In this document: piece by piece, positions 12,702-23,431 of the stretch
Layout: the number at the start of each line of letters is the position of its first letter
How positions within the stretch are numbered: position 1 is the stretch's first letter
Source: Lamellibrachia satsuma
Lineage: Eukaryota; Annelida; Polychaeta; Sabellida; Siboglinidae
NCBI GenBank assembly: GCA_033239005.1
Contig: BSQZ01000006.1
Location: 11,167,662 to 11,231,661, forward strand
Direction of reading: 5' to 3'
DNA length: 64,000 nucleotides
Translations under genes and position numbers: made by a program
Notes under the pieces: model-generated
The model's input: only the letters and a program-made list of their open reading frames with translations
Databases searched by the model: none
Told to the model about the DNA's origin: nothing

Positions 12702-13760
12702 TCAATCTTCTAAAATTGGCACCGGTATAGTAGAAGTTTCGCTGTTCATAGGAGCTCCGCATGTGAAGAAATGCTTTCTAAATTCTGTCTGGAATATCTC
12801 GTACTTAAGTGCGTAGATGAACGGGTTGGCGCAACAGTTCAAGAATATCGCGATAACGGTAAAATTGTAATACCAACCGGTGAAGTCGACGGCATAGCCG
12901 AAATTAAACGCAAGAAAAGTAAATTGGTTCCACGAGTTACATAGGATATAACACACGACGATGATCACTAACATCTTCAAAACGTTGCGTGAGGCACGCG
13001 CCTTCTGGACAGCTACCTCGTTGCCACTGGTTTGTCCCTGAGGAGATATACGGCTCCGTAGGTAGAGAAAGATCCTGCTGTAGCAAGTTATGAACACTGT
13101 GATCGGAATGAGGTACTGCGTTATGAACAGCCCTACGCCACATAACTTCTGCCACCAGGGACTGACAAAGAGCGACATGACGGCACAGCGACCATCAATG
13201 ACACCAGAAGTTGGCACGACCACGGCAAGCATGACTATCAGTCCAGGAAACCAAGACGCGGCGGCCATTATTAGGACAGTTCGCTTCGAAACAGAGTTAT
13301 GATGGACTATTGGATGCAAAACTGCCAAGTAACGTTCAGCAGTCAACATGATTAGTGAATACGACGACGATATTAGAAAGCTCCACAGTGGAAGGTCACT
13401 GAGCCAAAATATGCAATATATTTCTCCCATAATTCCTGATAAATCGTGCGCGACCGACGTCCTCGTTGTCGTTAGCATGATACAGACCGCTGTCACCAAG
13501 TCGATGCAACTTTGATTCAATATTAGAATGTTAGTAAATGTTTTGCGCAGTGTTGTACTCTTCGCAATTACGACGATCACGATTAAGTTTCCAAGAATGC
13601 CAAGAACAGAAACCGAACTATACGCAATGTTGAGGTAGGCATTCGGCATACGTATGTTCGGCAATGGGCTGCTCGTACCGTTGACGTTTATTCCTGGGTG
13701 TTGTATTTCAGAAAAGTTCAGTCCTCCCGGATAGTCGCTCTCATTTCCACTCGTTGCCAT
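12702..13760 (-). CDS. Rhodopsin-class GPCR, single exon (receptor 1)
   Basis: A seven-transmembrane receptor of 352 residues at the cell surface; the ligand is unknown. The N-terminus has N-glycosylation sites (NES, NFS, NGT). Landmarks are GN in TM1 (57-58), LNQSCID in TM2 with the conserved Asp at 87, Cys116 and Cys192 for the extracellular disulphide, AERY at 141-144, Trp170 in TM4, Pro219 in TM5, CNSWNQ at 274-279 in place of the usual TM6 CWxP, and NPFIY at 312-316. The start at 13760 has a good context (ACCATGG). It is the inverted receptor of unit 1 and the most diverged of the cluster, with a longer tail. Orphan; nearest families are the large invertebrate peptide-receptor-like expansions. 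Confidence 0.93.
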   Translation of the reverse strand: MATSGNESDYPGGLNFSEIQHPGINVNGTSSPLPNIRMPNAYLNIAYSSVSVLGILGNLIVIVVIAKSTTLRKTFTNILILNQSCIDLVTAVCIMLTTTRTSVAHDLSGIMGEIYCIFWLSDLPLWSFLISSSYSLIMLTAERYLAVLHPIVHHNSVSKRTVLIMAAASWFPGLIVMLAVVVPTSGVIDGRCAVMSLFVSPWWQKLCGVGLFITQYLIPITVFITCYSRIFLYLRSRISPQGQTSGNEVAVQKARASRNVLKMLVIIVVCYILCNSWNQFTFLAFNFGYAVDFTGWYYNFTVIAIFLNCCANPFIYALKYEIFQTEFRKHFFTCGAPMNSETSTIPVPILED

Positions 13761-13785
13761 GGTTTTCCTTTTAGCATTCCGTAAT

Positions 13786-13884
13786 TTAGCATTCCGTATT
13801 TTGAAGAGTCAATGGGCTGTCTAGTTTACTTTGCACAACCCTGCACGCGTGTGATGTCAACTGAGGCGTCGTTGTTATATCCAT
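13786..13884 (-). promoter_or_regulatory. 5' UTR splice acceptor and upstream ORF of receptor 1
   Basis: A polypyrimidine tract and CAG (TTTTCTTTTCAG) end at 13885, 124 nt upstream of the receptor start. The first ATG of the predicted exon opens a 32-codon upstream frame that stops at 13786, before the receptor ATG at 13760. This suggests a noncoding first exon further upstream and possible translational damping. Transcript data would be needed to confirm it. Confidence 0.5.
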
Positions 13885-14000
13885 CTGAAAAGAAAACGTA
13901 AACCATCATGAACATGGCATGGTGTCTTTCAAACTGTTCGAAATATATGTTCAATTCCAGTTACTTCTGTTATGCTAATAATACTGACGATGTATCTTTA

Positions 14001-14194
14001 ACGAGCATAGCACAACTACGAGCTTCACTGCCAAACACGTCATCATTCTTCTTGGTGAAACAGCTCGTTCAATAAAGAGTGTTCGTGAGCAACAGGGCGT
14101 GTTTCCTCTTTTACGTGCAGCCATCAGTGAATACTAACGCTCCAAGAAAGAACGCGCGTAGGATCTCACCAATTAGTGGACACCTTAAGTCATG
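14001..14194 (-). repeat. Inverted repeat arm b (194 bp)
   Basis: Reverse complement of 9765-9958 with about seven mismatches. See the partner arm for details. Confidence 0.9.
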
Positions 14195-14690
14195 ATGTAG
14201 ATTCATAAAGTCAGTGATTTAAGATAATCAATGGAATCTGAAAAATAACATTACCTTCCATATTCTGCAAACTCATTGATGTGTGCGTGCGTGTGCAGGC
14301 GTATTTAAAGGAAAACAAAAGTCATATGTTCGGCCTATGCACCTAAAATAGTTGCTAAGACAAAATCATTTGTAACTACAATAAAAAATATCACGCCAGT
14401 GATTTACTAAGAAAATATTTTTGACCACATAACATCTTAATTTTATAGACTACGCCATAATATTAGTACTCTTACGTCACGAATATTTCCATACACATAT
14501 TCTTATATATGTGCCAAAATTATATGGCCATGCTGCTTGCTTCCAAATTCAACTTATGTAATGTATTTTGGCCGTTGTTTACTAAATTAGTCCTCTTTCT
14601 CTCAAAACAGAACGTCTGCTTGAGATTTTTCGTTGTTTACGTGTATGACTGCCTCCCTTAATACGTCACATGTAGTCTAGGTTAACAGAT
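14195..14690. other. Spacer without recognised feature
   Basis: AT-rich sequence with no open frame of note, no repeat array and no family recognised. Confidence 0.5.
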
Positions 14691-14696
14691 TTTCAG

Positions 14697-15365
14697 GGCT
14701 GTCTCTTCTCACCCACCATATTTACCACATTTTTGGAGAGGATCATGACTGACGCCCTTGATCACGTAGGAACATTAAGCATCGGAGGCAGGACAGCAAC
14801 ACATTTTCGCTTTACAGAAGATATCGATGGCTTAGCAGGGGATGAAAAGGAGCCAGTCATCCTAGTGAATCGCCTCGACAAAATATCTGCGTCCTACGGA
14901 ATGGAAATATTACTGCTGAGAAAACCAAGCCAATGACCAACAACATCAATGGAGTCAAAAAGAAGATCAAAGTGAGGGGACAAAGATTAGAAACAGTGTC
15001 CAAATTCAATTAACTGGGTTCAGATTTCACAGACGGGGGATTCAAAGCTGAGATCATTTGAAAGATTGCCTAGAAAACAACAACGCTGACTATATAGAAA
15101 CCTATATAGAAAGATAAAAACATCACCCTTCGATCTAAAATCAGACTGATACTATCACATGTCATGTCAATATTTATATATGCATGCAATACATGGACTC
15201 TTAGAACCGAACTACAAAGAAGAGTACAAGCCACGGAAATGAGGTGCTATCGAAAGATCGTTTTCTTCTCATACAATGACTATATAATCAACGAAGAGGT
15301 CCACTACATAATCCAACAAGCCATGCTTGACGTAGATTACATAACTCCGAACAACTGGAGTTCGT
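14697..15365 (+). mobile_element. RTE-like non-LTR fragment (reverse transcriptase 3' part)
   Basis: The frame begins GCLFSPTIFTTFLERIMTD, continues IGGRTATHFRFTEDIDGLAG (an FTED in place of the catalytic FADD), and after a stop near 14935 resumes as SIFIYACNTWTLRTELQRR and EMRCYRKI. This matches the C-terminal half of the endonuclease-reverse transcriptases common in invertebrates, including the ACESWTL-type block. It is 5'-truncated, frameshifted and has lost one catalytic Asp, so it is a dead fragment. The clade assignment (RTE/RTEX group) is tentative. Confidence 0.75.
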
Positions 15366-15369
15366 AGCT

Positions 15370-17100
15370 ACGTACAATTATTACCATTGCCTTGCGTGTT
15401 CTCTCGGAATGTTCCGAGTTACGTGAAGTTGTTAATTTCATTGGCATTACCGTACGTAAACTTTACTGGGTAGTGCAAAGAGTCATAAGCTCTCTCGCAG
15501 TCGCTGATCTTCTGTGCAACGTTTTTTTACCGCGCTTTTACCTAACGTGAAACTATCGTACATGCCTTTATTTGACAATTCACAATATGTTAAATATTGG
15601 TATATGAAATATAGTTGGTGTTTCTCTCCTCTTTCTCACTGAAGTCCAGGGTGGAACTGGCATCATTACCCTTCATCGATTTTATTTTTGTTTTCCTTCT
15701 TCGAGCTCCACCAACCGTCTCCACTCCACCTATCATTCGCCCTCTTCCTCCATTCTCCCCCAACTGCCGCCATATTTATCTTCACCCTGTCCTCTCATCG
15801 CAGTCGCAGACTTTCTCTTCCCCTTCTACCCTTCACTCTCAGCCCACCCGCTCTTCGTCAAGTTTTCTTCTTCCATTCGTTGATATCACATTCTAGTCGT
15901 TTGTCATTACTAATTTACACAATAACTTTTAGCACAGCGCGTAAAGTGACATATTAAAGTTGTAAAATGTAACGCCGCAATTATATGTTAATAAACGTGT
16001 CAATGTGTATAGGCCAACGTGTGCACAACGATTTTAAAATTATTGCTAGTTATTCCGGGGGAATTGCTTAGAAACCACCCGAGCGAAAGTGGGATTCATA
16101 TGTGGCCTAGTAGCATAAACTAATGACATGTTGTGCTAGAATTTTAGTTGTGAACATGCGGTGCAATAATTCTTTCTCGAGGACAAACAGGAACGGTCCT
16201 CAAAATGTGTCGTTGGTCGTATCTAATATTTCACATCGATTTAGAGAATTACAAGTAATAGCGTTTAACAACCCAGTATGTTGTAGCCATAACACTACGA
16301 AGTTATCAGTCAGAGTTCATACTGTGTTTACTGGCGACGTTTGTGGGAGAGTAGGTTAGTCGTGCGTCGAATTGAACTAAGTTGATCCTGGTACTCAGAG
16401 AAAAAACGTAAAAAGCGACGTTGCTTGGCAGCACTTGGGTCGCAGATATTACGTCTACATAGAAATGTGTTCTTTATGACAGAATTGGTATGTAGAAACA
16501 CTTTTAAAAGTATAGGATAGTTGCTAGTCTAGAAGACACATCTTAGTAAAATACCGTTGTAATTTAGATAGTTCTCTAATGCTTATTCTCATTGAGGATA
16601 TAATAATGTTTTGTGTTATGCAAAAAGAATTAATGTGTACTAAAACGACAAGTAAATTATTCGACCCAAATTAGTTGACCCAATCAACTGCATCATCAAA
16701 AGAAACCGCGTGTCAACTGAAATGATCCTCAAAACTCAGAATCACCACTATCCAATGACATGAGTAAAGTCTCAAAAAACACACTCCATATGCGCCCATA
16801 TTAATAATGTTGTTTTCATGTACGCTTGCGCTAGCACTTACCTTTCTCACGGTGAACGGAACACGACCATCATCCACGAAGGCAGCAACTCTAGTGATTA
16901 GATTTACAGCGAGTAATGACAGCCTCCTGGCAACTTTATGCGGCGCGTTGTCCTGCCTTTTGCAGTGATAGGCTCGCTGCAGTGGTCATGTGAACCGATC
17001 AGCGAGTTCGCTTGTCAAGCACAATCAGAGATGTCGTTTGCAACTAATAAGCACTGCAGGAGATTTCACTGAGAAGCCACCAAAGACCAAAAAACTTTAC
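15370..17100. other. Intergenic stretch, no gene recognised
   Basis: About 1.7 kb without a convincing gene. A pyrimidine-rich patch at 15640-15900 gives Ser/Pro/Leu-rich open frames in two registers, which reads as composition bias. Nothing else stands out. Confidence 0.5.
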
Positions 17101-17156
17101 TCGAAATAACTTTTTGTATGCATATATAAACACAAAAGCGCACGCACGGACGCACG

Positions 17157-17299
<143 letters not shown>

Positions 17300-17326
17300 A
17301 TTCATTGAAAACAATAATTATTATAT

Positions 17327-17406
17327 ACACTCACTCACTCACTCACTCACTCACTCACTCACTCACTCACTCACTCACTCACTCACTCACTCACTCACTC
17401 ACTCAC
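17327..17406. repeat. (ACTC)n microsatellite
   Basis: About twenty ACTC tetranucleotides in tandem, 30 bp after the CA array. Confidence 0.97.
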
Positions 17407-17505
17407 ATAATTCAGTTTGCCTGCTAATGAAAAGTGGGCACAAGAGGCATCTGGTGAACCTATGAACATTTATATAAAGAAAATGTGTCAGCAGTGATTG
17501 GGCAA

Positions 17506-19197
17506 TTAAGGTGTGTTCCTGTGAAGCAGGATGTAGTTCATTGTGGCTTTCTTGGACACATGTAGCACAGTCGTGGGTGGCTCATAGGAGTGAATGTCTG
17601 CCGTACAGTTCACATTCACTAACAGAAAGGCAGCGATGGTGTCCTGGGCCAACTCAGAGCGGTTTTCCGACTCGATCTTGTTGACCATGGAGAAGGCCCG
17701 CTCTGAGTCGGCGTTGCTGTGGGGCATGAGTAGATAAACCTTCATAACGGCTGAGAGAGTGGCGAAGGGGTGATCTCCCCTGCAGTGGTGCCTGTCGTCA
17801 TGGCGGCCCAGAACGCATCCAAGCCCCCATCCTTCGGTGGCAGCTCTGCATCCGTAGCCAAACACACCAAAGGAAAGCACTCAGTACAAATAAAGCAAAA
17901 CTTTCATGTAATCTCTCTGAACACCAGATCGAGCACTGAAACACATCAAAAGATTACAAGAAAGAACATACATACCTTATTAAGTAATGTGCTTAGGTTA
18001 GTACTGTTAGTTTGTTAACGTTCCTATTGTGTATCAATAAAGTTAATATAGGTTGTCAGAATTTACGATGCATATCTCTACGTACCTGTGTTTGTGGTGA
18101 ATTTCTCCTTTAGATCTGGCCGGAGGACCTCCAACTCAATCAGCAGCTGATTGTTGTAGGGCAGTTTCTTTACCATCTTGGTCACCAGGGCAGCGTAGAA
18201 AAGACGAATTCTCCTGAGTGATAATTACAAACAATATTATATAGATAAACATGCTGCTGCACACAATGTTGATGATTACTCTGTAGCTAAAAATACTATT
18301 AGTTCACTGTACCAGTACTATCTATGTCAGAACTGGTGACCAGTAATATTTATCCAAATAATGATTGAAGTCAGATCGTATCAGCAAAATCTGAAGCAAA
18401 GTATATACCTGAAACAAGGCGTTGAACTTGTTCGTAGGCACCATGATGAACGCCAGGAAGAGAAGGTGAAGACGCAACTGCTCTCCCCGGAACGCCTCGA
18501 CCCTGCCCGCCTTCTCCGCCTCCGAATGGCTGTCAAAGTACGCCCGCAGAAAGCCACTGGGTCGCGCAGTGCTTCAGGATGCCCTAGCTCAGCGCTCCAG
18601 TGAAATTCTGCATTCCCTTAAACTCCTCTCGACGCTTCGCATTGAAAATCAGTTCGATTAATGACATTCAAGTGAAAATGTGGAACCCGGGTCAATCAGC
18701 CCAGGTCGATTAGCTGCGGCTGTTTCTCCCGCAGTCGAGAGAGGACGCTTTTGCGTTCGCCAACTATCGAGTTGGCATTGTCGGAGGCATAGGCACCCAT
18801 GTTGCGCCACGGCCTGTTGCGAGAAGTAAAACACAACAGCATCATATATACACCCATGAAATCATAGAGCAAACACCACAACATTGTATAGTGAAGACCC
18901 AACAGTACCATGCCACATTCAAGGTATGTTACAGGACCTGAAAAACAAACTTTCAAAACGTACCACCCATATTCAACCCTAATCACATTTCATAGTAATG
19001 TCAGGTGTGCAAATACTAACCTCAAACATGCCTCGATGATCGCAAAACATGTTCTTGCTGGTGCCGATATCGCATGTCGGCAGAGCGAGGAACTTTGTCA
19101 GGTTGCACGATGCGCCCTCGTCAAAAACGCGCACCAGAATCATAAAGTCCTTGTCGCCTTCGTCGTCTGTGCCGCCATCGCAGAGGAGAGCGAACGC
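17506..19197 (-). pseudogene. hAT transposase-like gene with introns, degenerate
   Basis: Minus-strand exons can be followed by splice signals. Exon 19197-19021 reads FALLCDGGTDDE and FMILVRVFDEG and ends GAG|GTTAGT. Exon 18813-18409 opens after TTCTCGCAACAG and reads YASDNANSIVGERKSVLSRL, then FKGMQNFTG, ILKHCATQW and FIMVPTNKFNALFQ. Exon 18213-18086 reads LVTKMVKKLPYNNQLLIELE. The last exon, 17845-17506, has a frameshift and then the hAT C-terminal dimerisation motif PHSNADSERAFSMV. The domain order matches hAT/ZNF862-like transposase relatives. In-frame stops near 18695 and 18590 and the shift near 17785 indicate a pseudogene. The N-terminal zinc finger was not found. Confidence 0.8.
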
Positions 19198-19269
19198 CTG
19201 AACAATTTTACAAACCACCAATATTGATATTCCAAACCTATTTGAAAATGTCATTATTTGATTAGTAAT

Positions 19270-19915
19270 ATTACACCTTTAAAAATGTATGATTTTTTAA
19301 GCAGAATGATTAATTGATAGCCTAACCATAAAATACACGAGTAAAACATTAACTGTCCTCACTATTAATTATCCTACGAAATAGATGATTCTTGTTAAAC
19401 AAACTTGAAGAAACACTGACTAACACTAACAACAATTGCCACAACAAAACACAACACAGATTGCCTTCTTGTATATGATATATGATATATAATATAAATA
19501 TAAGTTCTTATCACGACAGTATTTGAAGTAAACATTTTCGCTATTGTTAATGTCTTGACTATGTGATATTATTGAAATAACTGTCGTTTATTTTTACAAA
19601 AATGCAAGATGTACTCAATTCTAGTTAGAAAGATGTAAGTTCAGGTCTGTTTTTGTTCCATATATAACAATTCGGAATAACACATTCTGCTACATATGAG
19701 TTAATTATGTACTTGTTTGAATAATTTATTGTATGGGTGGCTGTTTATGTTTTGGAGATAGTTCTCTTGAAATAATTTCGGAAGTTCGTATCTGATGCAA
19801 AGGCGGCAATACATTGAATTATAATGTTTCACATGAATGTCATAATTGTTGTAATTTGGAGCTCCAGGCAACGGAAGCAGCATAACTTCGTACATCAAGT
19901 CCAGTAATGATTAAG
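19270..19915. repeat. Unit right-end block, copy 1
   Basis: Collinear with 32480-33110 and with 63500-64000. Shared landmarks include the tandem CTAACACTAAC runs, the ATATGATATATGATAT patch and the ATAACACATTCTGC segment. It marks the right edge of the duplicated segment in unit 1. It contains no recognised gene. Confidence 0.75.
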
Positions 19916-19919
19916 GACC

Positions 19920-20687
19920 AGACCCTGACGTAGCCAGGTCCGAGGTAATGAAGGCCGTCACAATATGAGAAAACACGCCCGTGAAGAACCCATCGTTCCA
20001 GTCCCGCAGATATCCCAATGAGTCATGCCTTACTTGCCAGCTGCCTGGATGCAGCTTCCATTTCAACCATTGTTTGTGGAGACAAGAATTGTGACTTATC
20101 TGCGCAGTACACTCTGAAAGAAAGCGTTGTAAGTGAGCACAGCGAAAAAAACACTAGCTTTTCTTGTGAATTACAATTCTTCTCTTGCATATTGCTTGAC
20201 TGTAGCTTTAAATATATATGCATTTTCAATGACTTTTAGCATACATGTCGTGATTTTTTTCAGCATAATTAGAACTTAGTAAAATGCTTATTTCAGGTGT
20301 GTTGCAAGTAAACAAGGTCTAGCGTGAATTATATGCTTGCTTACATTTTTGTTACTAAATTATTGTCCATTCTAGACCGATAATATCCCAGTTCTCATGA
20401 TATATTTTTAACTGTATGCCTACGGTTGGGCTAACCTTTACTTAATGAATATGAAATGTTAGTCACAGTCGCCTACATAAAGGTTTCCATAGCGAACATT
20501 ACTGGGACTGTGCGCTGTGACATATACGGGCAGGCATTGGAGAAATTAATTATTTTGACACTCGCTATGTGGCGCCATTGCATCATGTTTGTCTACGTTA
20601 ACGTTCGCCATTTGGCGCCATTGTATGTTGGCGTGGACGTAACTACTGGATTGCGCGTGACCGCATAGTTCGGTACTATTGCGAGTG

Positions 20688-20730
<43 letters not shown>

Positions 20731-21190
20731 ATGCGTGCGTGCGTGCGGTGGCAGCAATAGCCGAAGAAACGCCTCATTTTGAAAAGTCTTCTACAGGAGC
20801 GATCCAATTGTATTTGCGAAGGTATCCACAATGACATGCATAATATAAGATCTAACGTTAATTACGTTAAACACATTGTTCTGCGAAGGGCACTGCCAAC
20901 GTTTTACGGTTTCGCCGTATGCCTTCGCGTTGCCTTTGTAATTACTAATCGTATGTGTGCCTCGTTGCCGTGGTACTTATCTGAATTAATTATGTTGCGC
21001 CTATCACCAAAGAGGGCGTGGTTATGCGTCATAACACAACACGCTATTGCATTTAGTCGCAGTCACTTCAGAGTCGTTCACGAAGGAGGGAATGTGTATT
21101 TTCCAGTCAATGTCAGGATTGCAGGTATGTAATAACCCGCAGCCATATTTTGTTAAATTATTTTGAGTTTCGTAATGCAATATGCTTACA
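19920..21190. other. Inter-unit sequence, no gene recognised
   Basis: The stretch separates units 1 and 2. An open frame of 117 codons at 20779-21132 has no recognisable family and no supporting context. A GTGC/GCGT microsatellite lies within at 20685-20747. Confidence 0.4.
20685..20747. repeat. (GT)n-(GCGT)n microsatellite
   Basis: A short GT run passes into about eleven GCGT tetranucleotides with one ATGC interruption. Confidence 0.95.
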
Positions 21191-21199
21191 GTTATCAAC

Positions 21200-23275
21200 T
21201 TTCGCATGTAACTATGTAATTGAATCATTGTGTTGTACGCTAGTCAAGTAGACTGGACCTGCGTTGTGAAGAAATAAGTATTTAGTTCCCTAGCCATATT
21301 TACATTTATGTTGATCTAACCAACTGGTGATAATTGGTTGCAAAATTTCGTAATTATCACCATGTTGTATTTACAGACAAGTGACACAACGACACTAGAT
21401 TAAGGAGTACAATTGAGTTAAAAGTACCGTTAAATGCTGGCGTGTCGAGCGGCAACAACATCGTAATAAAAACACGTATTAACAGCTTGTAGGATATGCC
21501 TCCCCCTCATATATTTTGCTCTGCCGCACGCAACCGTCCGAAAAGTCATTTCTCAAAGACATAGATGTAATGTGTTTTAATTATCGGTCTTCTTTTTGCC
21601 CCCTCAATGAGTACTAGAGCAAAACGAAAATAAATATCTCCGCAGAATATATAGACACTTAACATCTAGAAGTTTATAAGAGAAATTGAATTGTTATATC
21701 TAACCGACAATTTTTAATTATAATGGTAAAGCAGGTATGGCCTGCCAGGACCACCCTTACTGATAACTTGAATGCCTAAAATGTAGCTTGTGCCGTCCCC
21801 TTGGAATCCTTCCACCAGTGTATTTATACTTTGAGTTTGCCAAATGCAGACTCCGTCAATAGAGGCGCTATAATTACCTAAATACCCAATGGGCTTTACC
21901 ATTGGTTCAACTTGTTAAACCAACCTGCGTCTCAACCGCTGGACAGTTACATCTTCCGTAAGTGTCCTAGCCCAAACTGCAACTTAAACTTTTGGAGGTG
22001 GGTTCACCCAGCATTTACAAGGCTCTGGTTAAATAGCGTTATTTGTTTCCCATATTTTGGCTATTTCCACAACACCGAACATTTTCTTTAGAATACTATT
22101 CAATAATAATTCCAAATAGTACCCTGTCGCACCGGCCTGCCTCGACTTTGGATAATATTTTTTTCCGCGGTTATTGACAAATTTCGACGCGGTGTCACTG
22201 GTAACATGGAACTCAGCGAGACTGCGACATTCCATTCATTCACCTGTGTTTACTGCGATATAAGTTGTTTTGAAGCGAGTGTCATAATGTGTTTTTGTGG
22301 CATTCGGTTTTAATGCAAACAGTAGTAAGACAACAGCCACATGTAGTTCATTTAAGTGATCAACGCGGCCAACTTTGCTAAAGAAATGGCCGGGAAAATG
22401 AAACCTTCAAACTTCAAGCCAACGAAGCACAAACTTGTTTCGACCGTGACCCAGAGAAAATGGCAGCCTTGGTTTATAGCCGCGCTAAAATATTTTGGAA
22501 AGAGCATGATGTTCCAACATTATCCCAGGTAGTGGAAGCTATGTTGATGTCATCAGACAGTAGAACCCGAAGTCCGAACGCAGTCAGCGACACGGACAGC
22601 GACAAGTACGTCGCTCGCATCGAAGGCATGCAAACCTTGTAAGCGGACTGGACGTCACTGTCAACGCGATCTTTCACTTTCTGACAAAACCATAAAAACG
22701 ACAACCTAGAGCCGCCAAGCTTCTCCGCTACCATACATATACACATGTCAAGTTATTAATACCCTTACTTTCATATACTGCTCAAAATTTACAAACGCTA
22801 AAACAAAACACATCTTATGCAGCTAGGCGTAGGAGAACGCATTTTTTTTTGTTTTTGTACTTTGATATATGAGGAGAAGAATGGCGGTTCTGTGTGGTCA
22901 TGTTCATGGTTAGGTCAGAATGTAAATAAGATCAAGTTGAAGGCAACTGGCCTCGCTAAACTGCTCCGAAAGAGCATAATTCGAGGAAGATTCTGTATTC
23001 GCCATAGTAACACGAGTGAAACTATGCTGAACCAATGCATCGAAATCACTGACTGAATGTAGGCCAATATCATCAGTTGCGTCACAAAACCACGTTATTG
23101 CTGCTCATTAACTTCGAATTTACGCGCGCTTTACGAGTGATACCCATTAAATATATAATGTTGCATATAAATAAATGTATATATTAACTTTTTTTATGCT
23201 GGTACTTTGTACATACAATATTAGACATTGCGTACACACCGAACAATTATTTTTGCTAGTGCCTTATTGTTGTTC
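21200..23275. repeat. Unit 2 upstream block
   Basis: Matches 950-2210 plus 7148-7985 (unit 1), 33770-34190 in part (unit 3) and 54372-55350 in part (unit 4). It keeps the empty version of the site where CR1 element 1 sits in unit 1 (22490-22500). It also holds the site at about 22248 at which CR1 boundaries occur in units 3 and 4. Confidence 0.8.
21714..21902 (-). other. Short conserved open frame in unit 2, family unknown
   Basis: A 62-codon frame containing IGYLGNYSASIDGVCIWQTQ and GTSYILGIQVISKGGPGRPY. Its paralogue at 1620-1810 retains the second part but is broken in the first. It may be a real exon, an exon relic, or part of a transposon. No signal peptide or membrane segment is seen. 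I do not recognise it. Confidence 0.3.
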
Positions 23276-23306
23276 ACTTTAAATCAAACTGGTCTATGTT
23301 TTACAG

Positions 23307-23431
23307 GCTGACGAACAGACAAGCACATCCCGTGTCAGTGTCGAATGTGAGATCACCGCTCTCGTGTCAATCAAAATGACGTTCCGTGGAAGCACCGGTG
23401 CTAAGTGACGGTTTTTCGACTATAAAGATTC
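23307..23431 (+). promoter_or_regulatory. Predicted 5' UTR exon of receptor 2
   Basis: GTTTTACAG at 23298-23306 is a plausible splice acceptor 125 nt before the receptor ATG. The same acceptor (CTTTACAGGCTGACGAA) lies exactly 125 nt before the ATG in unit 4. Conservation of motif and spacing suggests a noncoding upstream exon. TATAAA at about 23420 lies too close to the ATG to be convincing as a TATA box. Confidence 0.45.

Noticed and set aside
13090..13302. Frames antisense to receptor 1, and similar ones at 23563-23899 and 37293-37595
   Set aside because: Shadows of the receptor coding strand.
15615..15957. Ser/Pro/Leu-rich frames in two overlapping registers
   Set aside because: Both follow a pyrimidine-rich composition patch; no domain, no context.
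20779..21132. 117-codon open frame between units
   Set aside because: No recognisable family, no conserved paralogue in other units and no splice or promoter context; kept only as part of the unassigned stretch.
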